DNA of 64,000 nt, taken from Actinomucor elegans (Eukaryota > Mucoromycota > Mucoromycetes > Mucorales > Mucoraceae). The notes under the pieces are model-generated. The model was not told the origin of the DNA. It searched no databases and saw only the letters and a program-made list of their open reading frames with translations. Made by a program: the position numbers and the translations under genes. Every line of letters begins with the position of its first letter. Positions within the stretch are counted from its first letter, which is position 1. This document shows positions 33,571 through 44,655 of this stretch, one piece after another. The DNA lies in NCBI GenBank assembly GCA_026027325.1, contig JAMSLZ010000001.1:682001-746000 (forward strand), in the 5' to 3' direction.

Positions 33571-34671
33571 ATGGCTTTTAGATTATTGACCAAGGGTGCT
33601 GCAGGTAATTTTACTTTTTGAATAATGTCAAAATCGAATAGATAAACTAACTTAGAATTCGTAGTTGCTGCCGCTCGTCCCGCTATGATTGCTGCTTCTC
33701 GCCAAACCGTCCGTGCTTCTGCGTATGTATTTCAGTAAACTTTGGCCGAGATTTATTCGAAATTAACCTATTCTTATCAATATAGTATCCGTGGATTCAC
33801 TTCCAAGACAGAAGGTACAATAGAGAGACAAAGAGAATCGATGATAAGAGATAGAAAAAGTGTGGGGTGTGGGCTGTGAATTGATATAGATATGAACGAG
33901 AATACGAACTGAATTACGCGACATTATATATTAAAACATTATCAAAATCATAGAGGAACCCAAGCAAAAGGCCAACAGCCTCATTGATTCTCTTCCCGGT
34001 AACTCCATCATCTCCAAGACTGGTTATGTTACTGCTGCTACTGGTTTGTCCGCTTTCTTGATCTCCAAGGAAATCTACGTTTTGAACGAAGAGACCTTGG
34101 TCTTGGTCGCTTCTGCTGGTCTTCTCGGTGTTCTCTTGAAGTACCTCAGAGAACCTTTCACCAACATGGCCAATGAACATATTGAGGTATTTGGAGATTC
34201 AGAATAGCATAACATCCAATTAAACAGTTGATTTGTATATAGCGTATCAAGAGCATCTTGGTTCAAGCCCGTGATGATCACAAGAGCGCTGTTCAAGAAC
34301 GTATTGATGAAGTTGGTCAAATGAAGGATCTTGTTGAAGTTACCAAGGCCCTCTTTGAACTTTCCCGCGAGACTGCTCAATTGGAAGCTCAAGCTTTCGA
34401 ATTGAAGCAACAAGTTGCTGTTGCCTCTGAAGTCAAGTCTACTTTGGATTCTTGGGTTCGTCATGAAACCAGTCTCCGTGAACGTGAGCAAAAGCAATTG
34501 GCTGCCTATTTGATTGAGAAGGTTAACAAGCAATTGCAAGACCCCAAGGTCCAACAAGAAATTTTGGATCAAGCCATCCTCGATATTCAAAGTAAGTTTT
34601 AATATAACATGATAGTATCAATAGTAGTTTGACTAATCCATTCGATCATAGACGTCGCCAAGACTGCCTAA
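33571..34671 (+). CDS. ATP4: Mitochondrial F1Fo-ATP synthase subunit b (Atp4)
   Basis: Six exons (33571..33604, 33665..33722, 33786..33814, 33954..34186, 34243..34591, 34652..34671) give 240 aa, near the yeast length. The first ~40 residues are Arg/Ala/Ser-rich (MAFRLLTKGAA, AAARPAMIAASRQTVRASA), a matrix-targeting presequence. A hydrophobic hairpin follows (GYVTAATGLSAFLISKEIYV, LVLVASAGLLGVLL), then a long charged helix forming the peripheral stalk (SILVQARDDHKSAVQERIDE to the C-terminus). The last exon is only 20 nt (VAKTA). The subunit holds the F1 head against rotation. The small 5' exons with a 139-nt third intron are unusual but all junctions are in frame. Confidence 0.92.
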
Positions 34672-34738
34672 GTTATCTAATATGAGAAATACTACTATAC
34701 AATAAAAAGAAACAGAACAGAATCCTTTATTACAGTGT

Positions 34739-35495
34739 TTAATTGAAGCCTAAACCTCCACGACGACCCATTTGCATTTGCTTTCTAAATTGTAAACCAT
34801 GATCAAACTGTTTTTCTAAATCATTACTGATACGCTTCTTTTCATCTTCATCAATGGCACTCTTTAAGCCTCCATATAAACCGCCAGATTTCTTGGTTGC
34901 TGGTTGAAACGATGATAAACCTGTCAAAGCTTTTCCAGTGTCCTTTTTAGCGCCCAACAATCTTAGAAATTTGTTTTTTTTTGCATCGTCACCATCAAAA
35001 GATGCCTTATTCCAGTCATTCCAACCTGATCCAACTTGATCATTGTTAGATCCTTCAGACTATGTAATATTATATTTTTGAATAACGCGTTTCAACTGGG
35101 ATTCTTTATATTTTTACCTTGTTTTCATATTGCTGTTTGGGTTCAGCTTCAATTTTGCTTCTTTTATGAAGGTTTTCGTGGATAATGAACTCTTCTTCGC
35201 TCTCACTTTCACTATGCTTTCTCTTCTTATCCTTCTTTTTTTCTTTCTTATCCTTTTTCTCCTTCTTCTCCTTCTTCTTCTTATCCTTCTTTTCCTTCTT
35301 TTCCTTCTTTTCAACCTTCTCCTTCTTTTCAGCCTTTTCCTTCTTCTCTGACTTTTCCTTCTTCTCCTTCTTCACCTTTTTGTCATAATTAAAAAGTTTA
35401 GTAAAGAAATATACTGGGATCTATGAGCAATTAGGGCATACTTTCTTTTCTATGATCTTTTCAGATTTCTTGTCTTTCTTTTCGCTTTTTCCCAT
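34739..35495 (-). CDS. Lysine-rich SMAP-domain protein (KNOP1-like)
   Basis: Three exons, complement(35442..35495), complement(35118..35375) and complement(34739..35059), give 210 aa. The first half is almost pure Lys/Glu repeats (KKEKK, EKKEK, KDKKKK) ending in KKKDKKRKHSESESEEEF, a nucleolar-type basic/acidic tract. The C-terminal ~100 residues match the small acidic protein (SMAP) domain: WNDWNKASFDGDDAKKNKFLRL, LLGAKKD and the end QFDHGLQFRKQMQMGRRGGL. Human relatives include KNOP1 (nucleolar, poorly understood). The gene ends tail-to-tail 67 bp from ATP4. The repetitive Lys codons produce long false Leu/Phe/Ser frames on the other strand. Confidence 0.75.
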
Positions 35496-37170
35496 TGTAT
35501 ATAATAATGTTTTGATCTTGATCAACAAGACCGAGAACAATTTATTATAATTTTTTTTCATGAAATGCTTATATCACCATCTTTTAAGTGGGATTTAAAT
35601 TGTATATTCTAGGCCATTGATGCACACTTTAAACTCAAATGAATCGCTGGTGATGTTACTGATGCTTGTTTATTTTATCATACCCTCGAGAGATACACCA
35701 ACATCTTCAGTTGAGTGTCTTTAAATCGATCATATGGATTGAAGTGCTGTCTTGTTTCATTTACTTATCTCTAATTCAAGTCTTCGCATGTGATCTCTTT
35801 CTTCTGGAAACTACAAGCAGTGCATTATGCAGACAGCAAATTTTATGTAATTAAAACTAGATTCCAAATGTAAATTACATACAACTAAATAGAGTACACA
35901 AATATATAGTGTTGCGGTTGTTCAAGAAAAATAGGTAAAAAAACAAAGTCTGTTTGAACTGAGTTATTCTTTTTATGAAAACTATTCTGTTGAGATGATG
36001 AAGCTATTCATATAAATGAGAAACCTATTCGGACAAATTATTGGGTAAGATATATTCTTCATAATATATTAATAACAAAAACACATATCCTTAGTATCCT
36101 CAATGTGTGAAAATAATAGAAAAAAAGTAAAAGGGAAGGAAAGAAAAAATAAAAGACATAAAATAAGACACATACACTGCTTTTTCTCTTTTAAAAGTCG
36201 CCTTTAGAGCTAATTATAACCTAAGCAGTTGTACCCCCCAAAAATGATACTGTTGTGGATATAGTAGATAGAGGTTAAAAAGACAGAGAAGTACTTTTAA
36301 ACAATCGATAGGTTTATTACAGATCAAGAATTGATTAACTGGTCAAAAGGTGATAAAACGCATCTCTTATATACTTTTTCACGATCGGTGCTTGATTCTA
36401 AATTCATATTACGATTTGCCAGGAACAAGATTAGACTGTGTATAATGAAGACCAGGGATAATAACCAAAAGAGCAGACCAGGATTAGTGGCAAGAAGTGG
36501 TCGGGATAATTACATTTAAAGGTAATGGTATTGAAAGCATATTTGATGTTAGGAATAGAGTTCATCAATTATTGTTAACTTGCTCAGTGTAAGATATAAA
36601 TAAAGATCTTCAACACAACCAAATACAGTCATTACAATCTGTTTCTGGGTAATAGCGCTTAATACACATCTGCAGTTGTTTATAAGGATATCTATACGAT
36701 CCTATATCTATAGAGTATTCTCTTATCAATATAGTCATAAACGTTTACAACAGATACTATATATATACGCCTTTTCCAGTATCTTCGCTTAGGTTTACTA
36801 TTTCAACCTACCTCGGCAATCATATATATATATATCCATATATAAATCGAAGGTAGTAATAAAAAACAAGTTGACAGATACAAAGCTAAAACAAAATGTA
36901 AAAAGTAAGCATATACTATATCAACTTTATTGTAAAAATAAAAACATTTACAACTTACTTGATTAGAATATTTAAGCAACCAAACTTTAAATGCAGTATT
37001 TTCTGTTAGTAAAACCGAACTTGACTTTGTCCATTCAGAGAATTAGTGCTTCTTGTCCTTCAAACTACAAATAAAAATTCAATGCGAATTCAATTGCAAA
37101 ATCATTATTATTTATAGCTTCTGCTGCTCCTTGTGTTTTTTTTTAACATTCAGCTCAATAAAACAATGTT
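35496..37170. other. 1.7-kb intergenic region before the satellite
   Basis: Promoter of the SMAP gene at its left end, then AT-rich sequence with short ATATAT stretches (about 36825-36845). No protein-like frame, no RNA gene. The last ~250 bp lead into the satellite without a visible transposon end. Confidence 0.5.
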
Positions 37171-40100
37171 TGTTCAACCCACAACGCCAATACTACAGAA
37201 GGAAAAAAAGCATAGTAAGATTTTGCTTATGAACATGCGCTTCCAGTAGTAGACAATAGTGCACCAATGATGTATTCAAGCTACTACCTCACTCGGGAAA
37301 CCTTACTGTGCACCAATGATGTCCAATAAGTCCCCTTGTTCAATCCACAAAGCTAATACTACAGAAGAAGGAAAAAAAAAGTATAGTAAGATTTTGCTTA
37401 TGAACATGCGCTTCCAGTAGTAGACAATAGTGCACCAATGATGTATTCAAGCTACTACCTCACTTGGGAAACCTTACTGTGCACCAATGATGTCCAATAA
37501 GTCCCCTTGTTCAATCCACAACGCCAATACTATAGAAGAAGGAAAAAAAAAGTATAGTAAGATTTTGCTTATGAACATGCGCTTCCAGTAGTAGACAATA
37601 GTGCACCAATGATGTATTCATGCTACTACCTCACTCGGGAAACCTTACTGTGCACCAATGATGTCCAATAAGTCCCCTTGTTCAATCCACAAAGCTAATA
37701 CTACAGAAGAAGGAAAAAAAAAGTATAGTAAGATTTTGCTTATGAACATGCGCTTCCAGTAGCAGACAATAGTGCACCAATGATGTATTCATGCTACTAC
37801 CTCACTTGGGAAACCTTACTGTGCACCAATGATGTCCAATAAGTCCCCTTGTTCAATCCACAACGCCAATACTACAGAAGGAAAAAAAGCATAGTAAGAT
37901 TTTGCTTATGAACATGCGCTTCCAGTAGCAGACAATAGTGCACCAATGATGTATTCATGCTACTACCTCACTTGGGAAACCTTACTGTGCACCAATGATG
38001 TCCAATAAGTCCCCTTGTTCAATCCACAACGCCAATACTATAGAAGAAGGAAAAAAAAAGTATAGTAAGATTTTGCTTATGAACATGCGCTTCCAGTAGC
38101 AGACAATAGTGCACCAATGATGTATTCATGCTACTACCTCACTCGGGAAACCTTACTGTGCACCAATGATGTCCAATAAGTCCCCTTGTTCAATCCACAA
38201 AGCTAATACTACAGAAGAAGGAAAAAAAAAGTATAGTAAGATTTTGCTTATGAACATGCGCTTCCAGTAGCAGACAATAGTGCACCAATGATGTATTCAT
38301 GCTACTACCTCACTTGGGAAACCTTACTGTGCACCAATGATGTCCAATAAGTCCCCTTGTTCAATCCACAACGCCAATACTACAGAAGGAAAAAAAGCAT
38401 AGTAAGATTTTGCTTATGAACATGCGCTTCCAGTAGCAGACAATAGTGCACCAATGATGTATTCATGCTACTACCTCACTTGGGAAACCTTACTGTGCAC
38501 CAATGATGTCCAATAAGTCCCCTTGTTCAATCCACAACGCCAATACTATAGAAGAAGGAAAAAAAAAGTATAGTAAGATTTTGCTTATGAACATGCGCTT
38601 CCAGTAGCAGACAATAGTGCACCAATGATGTATTCATGCTACTACCTCACTCGGGAAACCTTACTGTGCACCAATGATGTCCAATAAGTCCCCTTGTTCA
38701 ATCCACAAAGCTAATACTACAGAAGAAGGAAAAAAAAAGTATAGTAAGATTTTGCTTATGAACATGCGCTTCCAGTAGCAGACAATAGTGCACCAATGAT
38801 GTATTCAAGCCACTACCTCACTTGGGAAACCTTACTGTGCACCAATGATGTCCAATAAGTCCCCTTGTTCAATCCACAAAGCTAATACTACAGAAGAAGG
38901 AAAAAAAAAGTATAGTAAGATTTTGCTTATGAACATGCGCTTCCAGTAGCAGACAATAGTGCACCAATGATGTATTCATGCTACTACCTCACTCGGGAAA
39001 CCTTACTGTGCACCAATGATGTCCAATAAGTCCCCTTGTTCAATCCACAACGCCAATACTATAGAAGAAGGAAAAAAAAAGTATAGTAAGATTTTGCTTA
39101 TGAACATGCGCTTCCAGTAGTAGACAATAGTGCACCAATGATGTATTCATGCTACTACCTCACTCAGGAAACCTTACTGTGCACCAATGATGTCCAATAA
39201 GTCCCCTTGTTCAATCCACAACGCCAATACTACAGAAGGAAAAAAAGCATAGTAAGATTTTGCTTATGAACATGCGCTTCCAGTAGCAGACAATAGTGCA
39301 CCAATGATGTATTCATGCTACTACCTCACTTGGGAAACCTTACTGTGCACCAATGATGTCCAATAAGTCCCCTTGTTCAATCCACAACGCCAATACTATA
39401 GAAGAAGGAAAAAAAAAGTATAGTAAGATTTTGCTTATGAACATGCGCTTCCAGTAGCAGACAATAGTGCACCAATGATGTATTCATGCTACTACCTCAC
39501 TCGGGAAACCTTACTGTGCACCAATGATGTCCAATAAGTCCCCTTGTTCAATCCACAAAGCTAATACTACAGAAGAAGGAAAAAAAAAGTATAGTAAGAT
39601 TTTGCTTATGAACATGCGCTTCCAGTAGCAGACAATAGTGCACCAATGATGTATTCAAGCCACTACCTCACTTGGGAAACCTTACTGTGCACCAATGATG
39701 TCCAATAAGTCCCCTTGTTCAATCCACAAAGCTAATACTACAGAAGAAGGAAAAAAAAAGTATAGTAAGATTTTGCTTATGAACATGCGCTTCCAGTAGC
39801 AGACAATAGTGCACCAATGATGTATTCATGCTACTACCTCACTTGGGAAACCTTACTGTGCACCAATGATGTCCAATAAGTCCCCTTGTTCAATCCACAA
39901 CGCCAATACTATAGAAGAAGGAAAAAAAAAGTATAGTAAGATTTTGCTTATGAACATGCGCTTCCAGTAGTAGACAATAGTGCACCAATGATGTATTCAT
40001 GCTACTACCTCACTCGGGAAACCTTACTGTGCACCAATGATGTCCAATAAGTCCCCTTGTTCAATCCACAACGCCAATACTATAGAAGAAGGAACAAAAA

Positions 40101-41442
40101 AGTATAGTAAGATTTTGCTTATGAACATGCGCTTCCAGTAGCAGACAATAGTGCACCAATGATGTATTCATGCTACTACCTCACTCGGGAAACCTTACTG
40201 TGCACCAATGATGTCCAATAAGTCCCCTTGTTCAATCCACAAAGCTAATACTACAGAAGAAGGAAAAAAAAAGTATAGTAAGATTTTGCTTATGAACATG
40301 CGCTTCCAGTAGCAGACAATAGTGCACCAATGATGTATTCATGCTACTACCTCACTCGGGAAACCTTACTGTGCACCAATGATGTCCAATAAGTCCCCTT
40401 GTTCAATCCACAAAGCTAATACTACAGAAGAAGGAAAAAAAAAGTATAGTAAGATTTTGCTTATGAACATGCGCTTCCAGTAGCAGACAATAGTGCACCA
40501 ATGATGTATTCAAGCCACTACCTCACTTGGGAAACCTTACTGTGCACCAATGATGTCCAATAAGTCCCCTTGTTCAATCCACAAAGCTAATACTACAGAA
40601 GAAGGAAAAAAAAAGTATAGTAAGATTTTGCTTATGAACATGCGCTTCCAGTAGCAGACAATAGTGCACCAATGATGTATTCATGCTACTACCTCACTCG
40701 GGAAACCTTACTGTGCACCAATGATGTCCAATAAGTCCCCTTGTTCAATCCACAAAGCTAATACTACAGAAGAAGGAAAAAAAAAGTATAGTAAGATTTT
40801 GCTTATGAACATGCGCTTCCAGTAGCAGACAATAGTGCACCAATGATGTATTCAAGCCACTACCTCACTTGGGAAACCTTACTGTGCACCAATGATGTCC
40901 AATAAGTCCCCTTGTTCAATCCACAAAGCTAATACTACAGAAGAAGGAAAAAAAAAGTATAGTAAGATTTTGCTTATGAACATGCGCTTCCAGTAGCAGA
41001 CAATAGTGCACCAATGATGTATTCATGCTACTACCTCACTTGGGAAACCTTACTGTGCACCAATGATGTCCAATAAGTCCCCTTGTTCAATCCACAACGC
41101 CAATACTATAGAAGAAGGAAAAAAAAAGTATAGTAAGATTTTGCTTATGAACATGCGCTTCCAGTAGTAGACAATAGTGCACCAATGATGTATTCATGCT
41201 ACTACCTCACTCGGGAAACCTTACTGTGCACCAATGATGTCCAATAAGTCCCCTTGTTCAATCCACAACGCCAATACTATAGAAGAAGGAACAAAAAAGT
41301 ATAGTAAGATTTTGCTTATGAACATGCGCTTCCAGTAGCAGACAATAGTGCACCAATGATGTATTCATGCTACTACCTCACTCGGGAAACCTTACTGTGC
41401 ACCAATGATGTCCAATAAGTTCCCTTGTTCAATCCACAAAGC
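37171..41442. repeat. Satellite array: 25 tandem monomers of 171 bp (166 bp in four copies)
   Basis: Counting from the TGTTCAAYCC at 37171, monomer starts fall at 37171, 37337, 37508, 37679, 37850, 38016 and so on to a partial 26th copy at 41426. Twenty-one copies of 171 bp plus four of 166 bp predict that end exactly. The 166-bp type reads CAGAAGGAAAAAAAGCAT; the 171-bp types read GAAGAAGGAAAAAAAAAGTAT or, twice, GAACAAAAAAG. Each monomer carries GTGCACCAATGATGT twice, about 49 bp apart. Copies differ by a few diagnostic bases (ACGCC/AAGCT, TAGTAG/TAGCAG, TCAAGCC/TCATGCT, TCGGG/TTGGG), and blocks of such types recur. No open frame persists. Role unknown; the monomer is about one nucleosome long. 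Confidence 0.97.
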
Positions 41443-41639
41443 CAAAATCAGAGAGTTATTGCACAAAAAAATTCTGTTTATCAATGTAAAACTTCATTAG
41501 TAAATAAAATCACGCTAGTAATACACTTTTTCTATCACTTCCCTTGAAATACAAAATATTTTCTAACATATTTAACGGATAGTATTTAGTATCAAACATG
41601 AAATAATTGAAAACACAACATTATTAAAATCATGATGCC

Positions 41640-44378
41640 GAAAATTAAAAAAGTCGTTCCCAAAACCACAAAATTTGGTACGTCATAACTCTTCCCTTCA
41701 AAGATCATATGCATAACTATATTTCGGACTCCGGTCTACTATGGTCTCGTATAGTCGCTACAATGAAATCATCACTACATGAAGATCAAACTACAATCAA
41801 CCAGGGGATTGGTTATACCACTCATAAGTCATTTATATATAAGGGAGGATGCTTTACTGGTAATATTCTCTTTGACGTTACAATCCGTCCAGAATTACAA
41901 ATTTTTTTTTTAGGTATTATCGCTAAGGCTTTCTTTAATTGCTGGGGCGCCGTGTTCCATAAGGAACGTAATAAGCAAAACGTTATTGAGATGCATTTCT
42001 TAAGTGAAGAAGACCGCGCAGAAGCCCTAATGAAAGGCTTGGTTTTCGAGGATAGTAAGTCTAGAATCTTGCCTACTTCTGCACTTGAACATGAGGCTCA
42101 AGTGATTCGTTGGTCTTTTTTTCACGTCCCTTTTGTCGCTGACAAAGTCTTATTGGAAGGTCTGCGTACGAGCCTTGTACCATACGATCGAGTATTGGAT
42201 GTAGGTATCAGCTGTGGAAAAGACTATCAGGCATACATCAGTAAAGGATGCGCTGTGTTGGACATTTCCATTCCTGAAGATGCAGATGAAGAGTTTGCTG
42301 AACTCATGCACAACATTCCATGAGAACAGTCTCTTGGAGCATCCGCAGCTATCACATTAATTTTTACATTACATTTAATGTAAAAATCGACCGTCGACAT
42401 TTGAATTAGTAAAAAAAAAATGTACTGTGCGAAGCAGCAGTTACATTAAATATACACCATCATTAACTATATACCCGATAGCATATATAGAGAGAGTTCG
42501 ATATTATATCCAAATATTTTAAAATTAATTAGTAACGTATCCTTTCTGCCAAAGTAGGCTACAGGAAGGGTTCTAATTGCATTTATACTACAATTTTTTA
42601 AAACATGGGCGTCAAAAAAAAAGAAGCAGAAAAAAGATAATGTTACATTATATTTAATATAATCGCCATGGATACTCTTTATAAATGGGTTTCGTGCTAC
42701 TTGGAATAATACGAAGTTTTGGTGCTCATGTTGACAAGATAAAAGCGGCACTCATGTCGCGCGCACTGCTCCAAAGACCTGGAACTTAAAAGCGGTTTGT
42801 TGGAGTTGTAACACTCCTGGATATTTCAAGTTTGAATGCCCAATTAAACATCCCCGCAAGTATCTATTAAGTGTTGTAGATAGCAATACTACTTTTCAAC
42901 CCCGTCACAGCAATGTCAACAAAGAGCATACAAGTAGGAATGTCATGGACGGTATTGTTCATACAGCCAAAGCAGCCAAAACAGCCAAAACAGCCAAAAC
43001 AGCCAAAAACACCTCCCAATTATCAAGCATTGATCAGACTCACCCATCTACACCTATTTCCAATGAGATTTGTGCCGCTGATTATACTATGACAGAGGCA
43101 AAGGGGGCTTTGGACGAGGATATTGTTATGACAGAACCCATGGGCCAGTTGTAAATCTTTTGCAGAACGCCAAGGTAGATAATATTCAATTCCTCCCGGC
43201 CACTACCAAGCCATATAACACTGTACCAACTGAGAATATGGGAATAAACTCATTCAGTCAAACGTGAAAAGAACCTCTAAGACTAAACCTCCATCGGATT
43301 CACCTCCCTTCCACTCCTTCATTGAACGCAGACTTTACCTCTGGAGTGGATGGCCCTGTGACATTGCAAAAACTATAGTTTGGGGAATTTGTCCTTGAGT
43401 GTAATGATCGTAAAACTCGAATTCTTGGTCATGAGGAAACCAAGAGACTTGGCGAGCCCATTAGCAATCACCAGTAAACTTGCCTTCACTATAAATTATA
43501 TGTCTAACATGACCAATTACAGTAAATCAAATATTAATAACAAAATCATTGATATAAGAGTTACTTCGCTGAACTGTAACAGCTTAAGTAAATTATAAAC
43601 ACCTTTAATACGACGTGATTTGATCCGACCATTTCACCAACATGAGTTTAATATAATTGCTCTACAAGAAACTCACACTAAGAACTCGACTATCATTAAT
43701 ACGATGAAACACAATTTCAGACACATTCATTTCTATAGACTTCCCTCTGTGGAATAGTTTCACTTAGTCCAAATATCCTCTTAGTCAAAATTGATATTCC
43801 TGACCTTGACGGTCGAATAAGCCTGGCTAAAGCTGCATACAAAACTAACTATTTCGATTCTGAATATCTACATTCCGATAGGAGATACAGCAAAAAGACA
43901 CTTTTATGAACAATTGATTGATATTTCAGAACTCCATGACCCTATCACCAGAGAACACCTACTGATCATGGGCGACACAAATTACTCTTTCGCCAGTTCA
44001 AGTCATATGCGTTATATATCAAACGTGTGGTTATCATATCTACAGGGAAATTACACCAATTGCATTACACCTCCATTCACTAACCTTGTCCACACCTTTT
44101 ACCGCAATAAAAATATTCGATCTACACTGGATTATGTTTATTGCACCATTAATATCCATAATCGCATTGCTGACGGTCAAGTTGAACTGATCCCACAAGC
44201 ATGGACAGATCACAACTTATTATTCATAAGAATATCTATGGGTCATCAATTAACCGGCAAAGGTGTCTGGCGTTTCAACCCTATACTGCTAAAAAACAAA
44301 TTCTTCCGAAACTACACAGAAAATTCTACCATTGGTCCTTCCATTCTTCAACCATCCTCTGAAAATTGTATTTAATAT
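41640..44378 (+). pseudogene. Degenerate LINE retrotransposon, 5' part (ORF1 and endonuclease)
   Basis: The frame at 41709-42323 resembles the N-terminal part of a LINE ORF1/gag protein. After about 430 bp of non-coding, A-rich sequence (possibly an insertion) the frame resumes at ~42770 with a zinc-knuckle-like CWSCNTPGYFKFEC, in which the usual His is Tyr, and an (AKT)n repeat at 42964-43005. An AP-type endonuclease follows in pieces, 43560-44375: VTSLNCNSL, ALQETHTKN, HLLIMGDTN, STLDYVYCT and WTDHNLLFIRI, interrupted by several stops. No reverse transcriptase follows. The element is dead; the 3' part is either lost or represented by the separate fragment at 49-51 kb. Confidence 0.75.
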
Positions 44379-44583
44379 TACAATCTTATTCTGTCTATAC
44401 ATGTCTTTTTTGAAAGTATTATTCTTAGCTTATATGCTAATTTTAATTCTTAATAATACATATGCATAAAGTTCAGTGATCTCATATCACACTACTCACC
44501 AAAACCCGTGACTATTACTAGAATCAATAAAAAGATAGATACAAAAAAAAATTAGTTCGTCTGTTTTAAACTTCTATTGCAAC

Positions 44584-44622
44584 ATGGATTTTCCTGGGAG
44601 CACTGGTAAGAGATTACTATTT

Positions 44623-44655
<33 letters not shown>

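Noticed and set aside
35130..35388. Plus-strand Leu/Phe/Ser-rich membrane proteins
   Set aside because: Shadow frames of the Lys/Glu repeat of the SMAP-domain gene on the other strand.
37171..41442. CRISPR array
   Set aside because: The whole monomer including the 'spacer' is conserved between copies, the unit is 171 bp, and the genome is eukaryotic. It is a satellite.
41709..44375. Single full-length LINE running from 41.6 to 51.2 kb with later insertions
   Set aside because: The reverse-transcriptase part before the YTDD box is missing, and the 3' piece has its own candidate target duplication, so two separate insertions fit better.
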